Shown: piece by piece, positions 7,850 through 16,546 of the stretch
How positions within the stretch are numbered: the first letter of the stretch is position 1
Layout of the letters: each line of letters begins with the position of its first letter
Source: Chryseotalea sp. WA131a
GTDB lineage: Bacteria > Bacteroidota > Bacteroidia > Cytophagales > Cyclobacteriaceae
Assembly (NCBI GenBank): GCA_025370075.1
Contig: CP073016.1
Location: 1,178,001-1,242,000 of the forward strand
DNA length: 64,000 nt
Direction of reading: 5' to 3'
Notes under the pieces: generated by a model
Told to the model about the DNA's origin: nothing
The model's input: only the letters and a program-made list of their open reading frames with translations
Database searches by the model: none
Position numbers and translations under genes: made by a program

Positions 7850-9994
7850 TTAAGCACTGGGTGTTTCTGCCTTGGCTGCAGACTTTGGCAACAGCACTTT
7901 CCTTGAAAGCCTGAATTTACCCGTTTTCTTATCTACTTCAACCAATTTTACCTTTACTTCTTCACCCACTTGCATCACACCCTCCATGGTCTCAAGGCGC
8001 TCCCATTTGATTTCAGAGATGTGGAGCAACCCGTCTTTTCCAGGCATGAATTCCACAAAGGCACCAAAAGGCATAATGGACTTTACAATTCCATCGTAGG
8101 TTTCACCCACTTCAGGAACTGCCACTATTGCTTTCACTCGCTTCACGGCAGCATCCATAACTTGCTGATTAGTAGCGAATATATTGACGATACCTTTTTC
8201 TTTTACTTCTTCAATTACCACAGTAGCTCCGGTAGTCTTTTGGATGTCTTGTACTACCTTACCACCTGGCCCGATTACCGCGCCAATCAGCTCTTTATCG
8301 ATAACAATGGTTACCGCCCTTGGTGCATGAGGTTTCAGATCAGGCTTAGAAACCTTCAAAGTCTTCTTCATCTCATTTAAGATATGCGTGCGACCTTCCT
8401 TCGCTTGGTCCAAAGCCTCCTTTAGCACATCGTAGGTAAGGCCATCAACCTTCAAATCCATTTGGCAAGCGGTTATACCTTTATCGGTACCCGTTACCTT
8501 AAAGTCCATATCACCCAAGTGGTCTTCATCACCTAAGATATCAGATAAGATTGCATACTTACCGGTTGCACTGTCTGAAATCATACCCATGGCAATACCT
8601 GACACCGGGCCTGAAATTTGGATACCTGCATCCATCAATGCCAATGAGCCTGCGCATACGGTTGCCATAGAGGATGAACCATTCGATTCCAAAATATCAG
8701 AGACTACACGAATAGTGTACGGACTCTCAGTCATGTTAGGAAGCACTTGCTTCAATGCACGCATGGCCAAATTACCATGCCCTACTTCTCTTCTGCCTGG
8801 CCCACGGTTAGGTTTTACTTCACCAGTTGAAAACGAAGGGAAGTTGTAGTGAAGAATAAATTTATTGTTGCCAGAGAACATGGCTCCGTCAATCATTTGT
8901 TCGTCTAACTTCGTGCCCAACGTTACGCTGGTCAACGATTGCGTTTCTCCGCGGGTAAATACTGCCGAGCCGTGCGCATTCGGCAAGTAATCAACCTCCG
9001 ACCAAATGGGTCTGATTTCATTTGTCTTACGACCATCCAATCTCACTTTTTCGTTCAACACTAAATTGCGGCAAGCTTCTTTTTGGATGGACTTATAATA
9101 ACGCTTTACTAAGTCTTTGCTGATGGTCGTATCTTCTGGCAGCGAAGCCATATATTCATCAATGATTTGATGGAACAACTCAGACCGTTTGTGTTTGCTA
9201 GTCAATTGTTGACGAGCTACTTCGTACACTTTCGGATATAAGAGAGTATGTAGTTCCGCTTTTAAGTTCTCGTCCTTTTCTTCGTGGTTATAGGTACGCT
9301 TTTCCGTTTTGCCTAATTCCTTTGCCATCTCCAATTGCAGATTGCATTGCACCTTAATGACACTGTGGGCTAGCTTCAACGCCTCAAGCATATCCACTTC
9401 ATTGATTTCTTTGGCTTCTCCTTCCACCATCAGAATGTTCTCAAGAGAGGCAGCCACAATAAAGTCCAAATCAGCAGCGTCCTTTTGCTCTAAAGTTGGG
9501 TTGATGATAAACTGGCCGTTTACACGAGCTACTCGAACTTCCGAAATGGGTGTGTAAAAAGGAATATCAGAAATCGACAAAGCGGCTGAAGCTGCAAAGG
9601 CAGCCAAGGCATCGGGCAGCGCATTGTGATCACCTGAAATCAGTTGAATAGAAACTTGCGTTTCAGCATGATAATCATCGGGAAACATGGGGCGGATAGC
9701 CCTGTCCACCAAGCGACTAATTAATACTTCATAGTCTGATAGCTTTCCTTCGCGTTTCAAAAATCCTCCTGGTATTTTACCTGTCGAGGCAAATTTCTCT
9801 TGGTAATCAACTGACAAAGGAAGAAAATCTGCACCTTCTTTATGTTGTTGCATGGCAACAGCGGTGGCCAAAATCATGGTATTGCCCATTCGCAATACTA
9901 CTGCGCCATCCGCTTGCCGTGCCAGTTTACCCGTTTCGATGGTTATTTCCCTGCCATCGGGAAGTTGGCAAGATTTCTTTAAAATTGGATTCAT
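7850..9994 (-). CDS. pnp: Polyribonucleotide nucleotidyltransferase (PNPase)
   Basis: Phosphorolytic 3'-5' exoribonuclease of the RNA degradosome type, 714 residues from the ATG at 9994 (12 extra codons exist upstream in frame but the MNPILKKSCQLPDG start fits the family). Two RNase PH domains are separated by a helical domain; the second carries FPSFSTGEVKPNRGPGRREVG. A KH domain near residue 560 has the GxxG loop in VIGPGGKVVQDI, and an S1 domain follows with GIVKSIMPFGAFVEF and GLLHISEI. It is downstream of rpsO, the classic rpsO-pnp order, with a hairpin between them. Confidence 0.97.
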   Translation of the reverse strand: MNPILKKSCQLPDGREITIETGKLARQADGAVVLRMGNTMILATAVAMQQHKEGADFLPLSVDYQEKFASTGKIPGGFLKREGKLSDYEVLISRLVDRAIRPMFPDDYHAETQVSIQLISGDHNALPDALAAFAASAALSISDIPFYTPISEVRVARVNGQFIINPTLEQKDAADLDFIVAASLENILMVEGEAKEINEVDMLEALKLAHSVIKVQCNLQLEMAKELGKTEKRTYNHEEKDENLKAELHTLLYPKVYEVARQQLTSKHKRSELFHQIIDEYMASLPEDTTISKDLVKRYYKSIQKEACRNLVLNEKVRLDGRKTNEIRPIWSEVDYLPNAHGSAVFTRGETQSLTSVTLGTKLDEQMIDGAMFSGNNKFILHYNFPSFSTGEVKPNRGPGRREVGHGNLAMRALKQVLPNMTESPYTIRVVSDILESNGSSSMATVCAGSLALMDAGIQISGPVSGIAMGMISDSATGKYAILSDILGDEDHLGDMDFKVTGTDKGITACQMDLKVDGLTYDVLKEALDQAKEGRTHILNEMKKTLKVSKPDLKPHAPRAVTIVIDKELIGAVIGPGGKVVQDIQKTTGATVVIEEVKEKGIVNIFATNQQVMDAAVKRVKAIVAVPEVGETYDGIVKSIMPFGAFVEFMPGKDGLLHISEIKWERLETMEGVMQVGEEVKVKLVEVDKKTGKFRLSRKVLLPKSAAKAETPSA

Positions 9995-10050
9995 AGTGTT
10001 GGTTTTTTCGATTGGGTAATCCCAAATCAAGTATGTAAATAAAAGCAGAA

Positions 10051-10072
10051 AGGGAACCGGTGTGGGTTCCCT
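10051..10072 (-). terminator. Hairpin between rpsO and pnp
   Basis: Perfect 8-bp arms AGGGAACC/GGTTCCCT around a 6-nt loop, followed on the minus strand by a T-rich stretch (TTTCTGCTTTTATTT). Likely a terminator or partial terminator after rpsO; in other bacteria the rpsO-pnp spacer also holds a processing hairpin, so a processing role is possible. Confidence 0.65.
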
Positions 10073-10092
10073 TGTTTGCTAGCATTCTATAA

Positions 10093-10368
10093 TTATTTTC
10101 TAAGATCTAGTTCGGCAAGAATAGCGCGGTACCGGTTGATGTTAGTGCGCTGTAAATAGCTCAACAATCTTTTGCGTTGACCTACTAATTTAATAAGGCC
10201 TTGTTGAGTTGAAAAATCCTTCTTCTGCACTTTCAAATGCTCGGTAATCTCGTTGATACGAGTCGTGAAAAGGGCAATTTGTGATTCAGGCGAACCGGTG
10301 TCTGTTTTTGTCTTGGAGAAACCGTGCTTGCTGAACAATTCTTGTTTTCTGGCTGTACTAAGTTGCAT
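10093..10368 (-). CDS. rpsO: 30S ribosomal protein S15
   Basis: 91 residues, close to the 89 usual for S15, a primary binder of the 16S rRNA central domain. The conserved segments are visible: TDTGSPESQIALFTTRINEITEHL, then GLIKLVGQRKRLLSYL and the C-terminal YRAILAELDLRK. ATG at 10368. It precedes pnp on the same strand. Confidence 0.97.
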   Translation of the reverse strand: MQLSTARKQELFSKHGFSKTKTDTGSPESQIALFTTRINEITEHLKVQKKDFSTQQGLIKLVGQRKRLLSYLQRTNINRYRAILAELDLRK

Positions 10369-10406
10369 CGCTTGTTATTTTCTTATTTTCCTTATTTTTA
10401 ATCGCG

Positions 10407-10438
10407 CAAAAGTAAGGCTATCGGCCTTAAATACCAAA
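10407..10438 (-). promoter_or_regulatory. Candidate promoter of rpsO
   Basis: On the minus strand TTTG (10438-10435) and TACTTTTG (10414-10407) are 20 nt apart, matching the Bacteroidetes -33/-7 pattern, about 40 bp upstream of the rpsO start and downstream of the permease stop codon. Confidence 0.55.
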
Positions 10439-10471
10439 ATTTGGCGGATTTTAATTTAAGCGTGGTTTTCC

Positions 10472-12061
10472 CTAGGCTACCTCTGGACTTGCATCCAAAA
10501 AAGGAAAGCGTTTCTTGAGCTTATCCAGTGCAACATTATAGAAATCAGCATCAAACAAGCGAGCATCTACCCTTGCTTGACGCAAAAATACCAAACCAAT
10601 AGCAAATAGGATTACATTCGCCATCCACACACCCGTATAAACTGAAATACTATACTGCCTCGCCCATTTGGTGCCAAGTAAATCTAATACATAGTATAAA
10701 ATGAAGAATAAAATGGATACCAATACGGGTACGCCAAGACCACCTTTTTTGATGATCGACCCGAGTGGCGCACCGATTAGAAACATGGCCAAACAAGCAA
10801 TGGAGTTTGCCAAAATCTTATGCCATTGGATCCAAAAAACAGTGTATTCGTGCTTTTGAGAATCCATGTTGGTATTTGAGTTTTGTAACTGCGACTTTAC
10901 CATCCGTGCCCTATTCAAGGCATTTACAACTTCCGTTTTGGTAACAGCCAGTGCATACAAGCTATCCGAAATGTCCACCTCACGTTCGGATATTTTAGTG
11001 GGTATTTTAACCGATGGAAAATACTGACTACTGGATGATAAATAGCCGGACCCTGTGTATGCTGCAGCGGTATTGGTAAGCCTGGCTATCGAGTCATTTT
11101 TTGTTTTATGAGATCTCAGATCGCTGGGCATTGGGATGGAGTCGTCTTTAAAATGATGGGAGAAAAAATTTCCTTGGGTTTGGTATAAGCTTACCCGTTG
11201 ATTCTTCATCAAGTTATCAACAGAGTCCATGTCTACTTCCAACTCGGCCACATTGCGCATAATGCGATTGCCTTTGAACCATTTGGTGTCGGTTCGTTGC
11301 ATACCAAAAGAAGAAAGATCGAGTACCATCTCCGTTTTGGTAAACTGAGACTTTCGAAAGGTTTCATCATTCGAAGGTCGACCTGTTTCATCCGTACCAC
11401 CGCCTGAATTTTCAGCATAGTTATAGCCCTTAAACAATTCCAATTTTAAGTATTGATCATTCAGTATGGTGTACATTTTTCCAGAATCGGCAACCGTTAC
11501 ATCCTTATTTCCAACTTTATTGCGATGGTCATAAATGATTACCCCTTTGAGTGTTATGCCATCTTTAAACTTTTGATTTACCTTAATGCTGATGTCGGGT
11601 ATTCCATTGTAAAATGTACCCGGACGAATGTCGAGGGCTGGCTTTTTTTGTTTGATATCCCATAGGAGACTGTACGCCTCGAGAGAGGCTTTGGGCACCA
11701 AATAGTTGTTTGAAAAAAATGCTCCAATGGTTATAAAGATCACCACCGTAAAAAGAGGCAGCAAACTTCGGGTAAGCGAAATACCGAGACTCTTAATGGC
11801 TGTCAATTCAAAATGTTCACCCAAATTTCCAAATGTAATGAGTGACGCCATCAACACAGCCAATGGCAAAGCAGAGGGCATCAAAGTGAGTGACAAATAA
11901 AACATTAATGTCCCCAAATCTCCCCAGCTTAATCCCTTGCCTATAATGTCATCGAAGTAAATAAGCATTTGCTTCATCAATAGAATAAATACCACCACCA
12001 GCAAGGTCATGATGAATGGCCCCACAAAAGAACTGACGATCAGCTTATCGATTTTTTTCAC
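10472..12061 (-). CDS. LptF/LptG family permease (lipopolysaccharide export)
   Basis: YjgP/YjgQ family inner-membrane subunit of the LptBFG transporter that extracts lipopolysaccharide for export. The 529-residue product starts with GTG at 12061 (MKKIDKLIVSSF). Three hydrophobic segments lie in the first ~115 residues (including PFIMTLLVVVFILLMKQML), then a long periplasmic region with a beta-jellyroll, then three more membrane segments from about 420 on (ILANSIACLAMFLIGAPLGS is diagnostic). The periplasmic region is longer than in E. coli LptF/G because of a low-complexity Ser/Thr-rich insertion around 300-360. Which of LptF or LptG it corresponds to cannot be decided from this sequence. Confidence 0.88.
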   Translation of the reverse strand: MKKIDKLIVSSFVGPFIMTLLVVVFILLMKQMLIYFDDIIGKGLSWGDLGTLMFYLSLTLMPSALPLAVLMASLITFGNLGEHFELTAIKSLGISLTRSLLPLFTVVIFITIGAFFSNNYLVPKASLEAYSLLWDIKQKKPALDIRPGTFYNGIPDISIKVNQKFKDGITLKGVIIYDHRNKVGNKDVTVADSGKMYTILNDQYLKLELFKGYNYAENSGGGTDETGRPSNDETFRKSQFTKTEMVLDLSSFGMQRTDTKWFKGNRIMRNVAELEVDMDSVDNLMKNQRVSLYQTQGNFFSHHFKDDSIPMPSDLRSHKTKNDSIARLTNTAAAYTGSGYLSSSSQYFPSVKIPTKISEREVDISDSLYALAVTKTEVVNALNRARMVKSQLQNSNTNMDSQKHEYTVFWIQWHKILANSIACLAMFLIGAPLGSIIKKGGLGVPVLVSILFFILYYVLDLLGTKWARQYSISVYTGVWMANVILFAIGLVFLRQARVDARLFDADFYNVALDKLKKRFPFLDASPEVA

Positions 12062-12172
12062 TTAGTTAAAGACTTAAGGAATGGTGGCAAATTCATAGGC
12101 AAAAATAAAGCCACACTCAAATCAAATTAAAAAGCTAATGACAAGTGGAATTTAATTCCCTGTAAGGGAAAG

Positions 12173-12246
12173 TAGCGCGGGGGGGAGTTGAACCCCCGAC
12201 CTTTGGGTTATGAATCCAACGCTCTAACCACCTGAGCTACCGCGCC
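12173..12246 (-). tRNA. tRNA with CAT anticodon (tRNA-Met, elongator type)
   Basis: Minus-strand cloverleaf: acceptor GGCGCGG/CCGCGCT (one G-U), D arm GCTC..GAGC, anticodon loop TTCATAA, T arm GGGGG-TTCAACT-CCCCC, CCA not encoded. The anticodon stem TTGGA/CCCAA has one A-C mismatch next to the loop. It lacks the GGG/CCC anticodon-stem pairs of initiator tRNA. A tRNA-Ile with modified C34 (lysidine) also reads CAT and is not excluded. Confidence 0.85.
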
Positions 12247-12378
12247 ATTTATTTTGGGAGCGCAAATGTATAAACTTTTTACATTTAACCATTTGTGTGT
12301 GGCTACTTTCATCAGGTAATAATTTTCTTTTTTGATGGATTGAAAAATTTGATGTAAATTAAAATCCAAACAAACGCT

Positions 12379-12786
12379 ATGGCCACTGCAATTGTAAAGA
12401 AGCTCTTCAATGCTGATTTTGAAATCCATGCTTCCATCAAAATGTTGTACCCGTATATCGACTCTGCAAGCGGTTTATCCGAATGGTTTGCTGACAATGT
12501 AACCATCAGTCCCGAGAAGGTATTTACATTTACTTGGGACCATGAGGTGCACCAAGCTACTTTGGTTGCGCACCGCACCAATCACTATGCAAAATTTCAG
12601 TACTTACCCGAAACGAAGGAGGACGAAAAAGATCCATCCTATTTTGAACTTCGGTTGGAGGTAAATGAATTAACGCAGACCACTTTCTTAAAGGTTACCG
12701 ATTATTCTGACTTTGATGACCTGGATGAACTACAAGATCTTTGGGAAGGTCTTATTGAAAATCTAAAGAAGGTTGTTGGAGGCTAA
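12379..12786 (+). CDS. START-like (SRPBCC fold) domain protein
   Basis: 135-residue protein of a Bacteroidetes family with the START/AHSA1-like helix-grip fold. The diagnostic start of the domain is FEIHASIKMLYPYIDSASGLSEWFADNV, here described by its key residues: an EIHAS strand, a LYPYI helix and the SGLSEWFAD motif; the C-terminal long helix is LQDLWEGLIENLKKVVGG. Such folds bind hydrophobic ligands, but the ligand of this family is not known to me. ATG at 12379. Alone between a tRNA and a convergent gene. Confidence 0.8.
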   Translation: MATAIVKKLFNADFEIHASIKMLYPYIDSASGLSEWFADNVTISPEKVFTFTWDHEVHQATLVAHRTNHYAKFQYLPETKEDEKDPSYFELRLEVNELTQTTFLKVTDYSDFDDLDELQDLWEGLIENLKKVVGG

Positions 12787-12852
12787 GCCAATAACCAATC
12801 CAGAAAGGCTTGTGGATTTTTTAGTGGAAGATTCTTCGCTAACGCTGAGAAT

Positions 12853-13713
12853 TCATTTAATCATTTTGATAAACGTCAACACGCTTTGCCCTAAGTGATC
12901 AGTAATGATTTTGTTATACTGAGAACTTTCTATAAAGCCTGATTTCATAAACTCTGTTAAAATCGGGTTCCAGTCGTTGCTCAATGGCATGATGATGCCG
13001 AACTCCTCCCCTGCCTCATCAAAAATTGCGTGGCGCTTGATTGGCTTTCTGGCCTTAAGTGCCTTCAAGTAATATGTAAAATCAGCAGAGGTGAAAGTGT
13101 TCTTTTCAGTGGCTACTGTTTCAATGGACTTCAAAAATGAAGAAGAGCTCTCAATCACCAAATTCGGCAAATATTTCTTTTTCAAATCAAGTACTCTCGC
13201 CTCGTTAGTCGAGCCTTTGACTACCACCGCTTTTAACGAACCAAAAGAGGCAGATAAATCTTTGATATCCGTAATTTCAGCCACCGAGTTGTTGGTGATG
13301 ATCATCGATACATTCTTTAGAAAGGGAGGGCTAAAATTGTATGACTTTTTACGCTCGGAGGTAATGGTTGTGTTGCTCAATCCAAAAACCCCTCCTTTGG
13401 CTTGTTTCACTGTGGATAGGAAGTCTGTAAAATTCGCGGGATCATCCACTTTTGCATAGGTTAAAGTAACATCAATGCCCGCCTTGGTTTTCACATACTT
13501 GGCAAACTCCTGCATTAAATCATAGCAAATGCCATCAGGTTTTCCATTTACCAACGTAGCCAAGCCTGGCGAGTCAGAATATGTAATTGTCCACGAAGCC
13601 TTTTTAGATTGTTTGGCGGCAGCATAAGTATCTCCTTGCAATTGACCAAAAGCACTAAGGCTGATGATGGATAGAAGAGAGATCAATGTTAGAAATCGTG
13701 TTTGCATTTGCAT
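12853..13713 (-). CDS. Periplasmic solute-binding protein, family 3 type
   Basis: 286 residues with an N-terminal signal peptide (residues ~5-23, LTLISLLSIISLSAFGQ) and a type II periplasmic binding fold: WTITYSDSPGLATLVNGKPD at the start of the mature domain, the GICYDLMQEFAKYV helix, and GIIMPLSNDWNPILTEF near the end. Family 3 proteins bind amino acids or similar polar solutes, but no ABC transporter genes adjoin, so this could also be a stand-alone sensor-like receptor. The ligand is not deducible. It is convergent with the START-like gene and divergent from pgi. Confidence 0.7.
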   Translation of the reverse strand: MQMQTRFLTLISLLSIISLSAFGQLQGDTYAAAKQSKKASWTITYSDSPGLATLVNGKPDGICYDLMQEFAKYVKTKAGIDVTLTYAKVDDPANFTDFLSTVKQAKGGVFGLSNTTITSERKKSYNFSPPFLKNVSMIITNNSVAEITDIKDLSASFGSLKAVVVKGSTNEARVLDLKKKYLPNLVIESSSSFLKSIETVATEKNTFTSADFTYYLKALKARKPIKRHAIFDEAGEEFGIIMPLSNDWNPILTEFMKSGFIESSQYNKIITDHLGQSVLTFIKMIK

Positions 13714-13835
13714 GTTGATTATGGTTATTGGTCGAAAGGTACATGGCCGTCAGAAATCATTCCATTATTTTATTGCGAAAACCTTACACCAAGTTTACTT
13801 TGCTATTTTTGCTCTGATATAAATTTTAAACACGT

Positions 13836-15488
13836 ATGCTTTCCACCATCGATCCTTCTGAAACCAGTGCCTGGCAAAAACTGACTGGCCACTTTTTAAC
13901 CATGCAGGCTACCCACTTGCGCGAACTCTTTGAAGAAGACCCGCAACGCTTCGAAAAATTTCAATTGAAACTCAATGATATTTTAATTGATTACTCAAAA
14001 AATATAGTCACAGAAGAAACGATGGGCCTATTGGTTGAATTGGCCAAGGAAACAGAACTAAAAGCCGCCATTGAAGCAATGTTCAACGGGGATAAAATCA
14101 ATCGAACCGAAAATCGCTCTGTACTCCACGTGGCACTCCGCAACCGCAGCAACTCCCCAATTTTAGTGGATGGCAAAGATGTAATGCCCGAGGTGAACAA
14201 CATATTGGCACAGATGAAAGATTTTTCAGATCGATTGATCGGTGGGAGCTGGAAAGGATATTCTGGCAAAGCCATCACCGATATTGTAAACATTGGCATC
14301 GGAGGATCTGACCTAGGGCCTTTGATGGTAACGGAAGCGCTAAAGCCATATTGGAAAAATATCACTCCTCATTTTGTTTCAAATGTAGACGGAACACATA
14401 TCGCGGAAACGCTAAAAAAATTGAACCCTGAAACCACACTGTTCATTATTGCGTCCAAAACTTTTACCACGCAAGAAACTATGACCAATGCCGAATCGGC
14501 CAAGCAATGGTTTTTGAACAAGACAGCTAATGCAGGCGATGTATCGAAACACTTTGTGGCGGTATCTACCAATACAAAAGCGGTGACAACCTTTGGCATT
14601 GCGCCTGAAAATATGTTTGTGTTTTGGGATTGGGTGGGCGGCCGCTATTCGTTGTGGTCGTCTATCGGCCTATCCATTGCCTGCACCATTGGCTTCGAAA
14701 ATTTTGAACAACTGCTGGAAGGAGCACACCAAGCCGACAATCATTTTAAGAACGAACCCTTCGAAAAAAATATACCGGTTGTACTTGCCTTGCTGGGGAT
14801 TTGGTACGTGAATTTCTTTGATTCAAGTTCGGAAGCCATTCTTCCATACGATCAATACTTGCATCGATTTGCTGCCTACTTTCAACAAGGCAACATGGAG
14901 AGCAATGGTAAGTCTGTGAATCGCGAAGGTCATGCTTTTCATTATCAAACGGGGCCGGTGATTTGGGGCGAACCAGGCACCAATGGCCAGCATGCCTTCT
15001 ATCAATTAATTCACCAAGGCACAAAAATGATTCCATGCGATTTCATTGCGCCCGCTATCAGTCACAATCCAATTAGCGACCATCACGATAAATTGCTGTC
15101 AAATTATTTTGCCCAAACCGAAGCATTGATGATGGGCAAAACAGAAGAAGAAGTAAAAGCAGAATTGAAAGCTGCTGGTTTCTCTGCCGATGATATCGAA
15201 TTTCACAAACCGTATCGTGTATTTGCGGGCAATCGTCCAACCAATTCAATTCTATTCAAGAAGCTTACACCGCAGGTGTTGGGAAGTTTGATTGCCTTTT
15301 ACGAACACAAAATTTTTGTGCAAGGGGTGATTTGGAACATCTTCAGTTTCGACCAGTGGGGCGTTGAATTGGGAAAGGTTTTGGCAAAAAAGATTTTACC
15401 TGAACTCACTTCTTCCGAGGTTGTTTCAACTCACGATTCATCCACCAACGGATTAATCAATTATTTCAAACGATTGAAACAAGTATAG
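13836..15488 (+). CDS. pgi: Glucose-6-phosphate isomerase
   Basis: 550-residue member of the large PGI family interconverting glucose 6-phosphate and fructose 6-phosphate. Signature segments include TDIVNIGIGGSDLGPLMV, SKTFTTQET, the FVFWDWVGGRYSLWSSIG signature, QQGNMESNGKSV and the C-terminal VLAKKILPEL with NGLINYFK. Length matches the E. coli enzyme (549). ATG at 13836. First of three co-directional genes that carry out the start of glycolysis with pfkA and a ROK glucokinase. Confidence 0.97.
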   Translation: MLSTIDPSETSAWQKLTGHFLTMQATHLRELFEEDPQRFEKFQLKLNDILIDYSKNIVTEETMGLLVELAKETELKAAIEAMFNGDKINRTENRSVLHVALRNRSNSPILVDGKDVMPEVNNILAQMKDFSDRLIGGSWKGYSGKAITDIVNIGIGGSDLGPLMVTEALKPYWKNITPHFVSNVDGTHIAETLKKLNPETTLFIIASKTFTTQETMTNAESAKQWFLNKTANAGDVSKHFVAVSTNTKAVTTFGIAPENMFVFWDWVGGRYSLWSSIGLSIACTIGFENFEQLLEGAHQADNHFKNEPFEKNIPVVLALLGIWYVNFFDSSSEAILPYDQYLHRFAAYFQQGNMESNGKSVNREGHAFHYQTGPVIWGEPGTNGQHAFYQLIHQGTKMIPCDFIAPAISHNPISDHHDKLLSNYFAQTEALMMGKTEEEVKAELKAAGFSADDIEFHKPYRVFAGNRPTNSILFKKLTPQVLGSLIAFYEHKIFVQGVIWNIFSFDQWGVELGKVLAKKILPELTSSEVVSTHDSSTNGLINYFKRLKQV

Positions 15489-15511
15489 CTTTTAAACAAA
15501 GATTGAAAAAC

Positions 15512-15541
15512 TTGCAAAGTAGAGCCTAAGCAGTATTTTTG
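15512..15541 (+). promoter_or_regulatory. Candidate promoter of pfkA
   Basis: TTG at 15512-15514 and TATTTTTG at 15534-15541 with 19 nt between them, 18 bp before the pfkA start codon. The -33 element is a partial match (CTTG), so this is tentative. Confidence 0.4.
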
Positions 15542-15558
15542 ACGCTTCTAATTTGTAA

Positions 15559-16542
15559 ATGGAGAATAAAATTTCAAAGATTGGTGTGTTCACTTCAGGT
15601 GGCGATGCACCGGGGATGAATGCAGCAATCCGTGCCGTGGTTCGTGCTGCTATCTATTATAAGAAAGAAGTGTACGGCATCATGCAAGGTTACGAAGGCA
15701 TGATTGATGGTGACATTGTGAAGTTGGGTGCTCGTTCGGTGGGCAACATCATTCAACGGGGTGGCACTATTTTAAAAACTGCCAGAAGCCAAGAGTTTAG
15801 GACCAAGGAAGGTCGAGAAAAAGCTTTTCAGAACATCAAGAAGAATGGCATTGATGGGTTGGTGGCCATTGGTGGAGACGGCACTTTTACAGGTCTTCAC
15901 AAATTTTACGAAGAGTATCAGATTCCCTCTATTTGTATCCCTGGCACGATCGATAATGATTTGGCAGGAACCGATTACACCATTGGCTTTGATACAGCCA
16001 CCAATACAGCGGTAGAAGCGATTGACAAAATCCGGGACACCGCCATTTCGCACAACCGTCTTTTTTTTATTGAAGTAATGGGGCGCAACTCTGGATACAT
16101 CGCTATTAATTGTGGCATAGCAGGTGGTGCGGTGAGTACCATCATTCCGGAAGAGTCAATTACCATGGATGAATTGTTTGCTAAATTGGATGAAGGCGGC
16201 AAGACAAACAAAAAGTCGAGCTTAATTGTGGTGGCCGAAGGAAGTAAGATTGGTAGCGCGATGGAATTGGCTCACAAGTTTTCGGAGCGAAACAACTACT
16301 TCGATATCAAAGTAACGATACTCGGTCATTTGCAGCGAGGCGGAACCCCCACCTATTTTGATCGCGTACTTGCCAGCAAAATGGGTGTGGCCGCGGTAGA
16401 AGGCTTACTCAATGGCCAAAAAGATGTAATGGTTGGCATTCGCGATAATAAGATAGTGTACAATAGCTTCGAGACCATCATCAATCATCATCACGAAATT
16501 GATAACGAATCGCTTCGTATTTCTAAAATCCTTTCTATCTAA
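15559..16542 (+). CDS. pfkA: 6-phosphofructokinase, ATP-dependent
   Basis: 327 residues; phosphorylates fructose 6-phosphate. Seen: N-terminal GVFTSGGDAPGMNAAIRA, the ATP-site loop AIGGDGTFTG, the catalytic IPGTIDNDLAGTDYTIGF segment (TIDND with the catalytic Asp) and EVMGRNSGYIA for substrate binding, then LGHLQRGGTPT near the C-terminus. The Gly in GGDGT indicates the ATP-type rather than the pyrophosphate-type enzyme, which has Asp there. Start ATG 15559. Only 4 bp separate it from the following glucokinase gene, so the two are co-transcribed. Confidence 0.97.
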   Translation: MENKISKIGVFTSGGDAPGMNAAIRAVVRAAIYYKKEVYGIMQGYEGMIDGDIVKLGARSVGNIIQRGGTILKTARSQEFRTKEGREKAFQNIKKNGIDGLVAIGGDGTFTGLHKFYEEYQIPSICIPGTIDNDLAGTDYTIGFDTATNTAVEAIDKIRDTAISHNRLFFIEVMGRNSGYIAINCGIAGGAVSTIIPEESITMDELFAKLDEGGKTNKKSSLIVVAEGSKIGSAMELAHKFSERNNYFDIKVTILGHLQRGGTPTYFDRVLASKMGVAAVEGLLNGQKDVMVGIRDNKIVYNSFETIINHHHEIDNESLRISKILSI

Positions 16543-16546
16543 ATCT

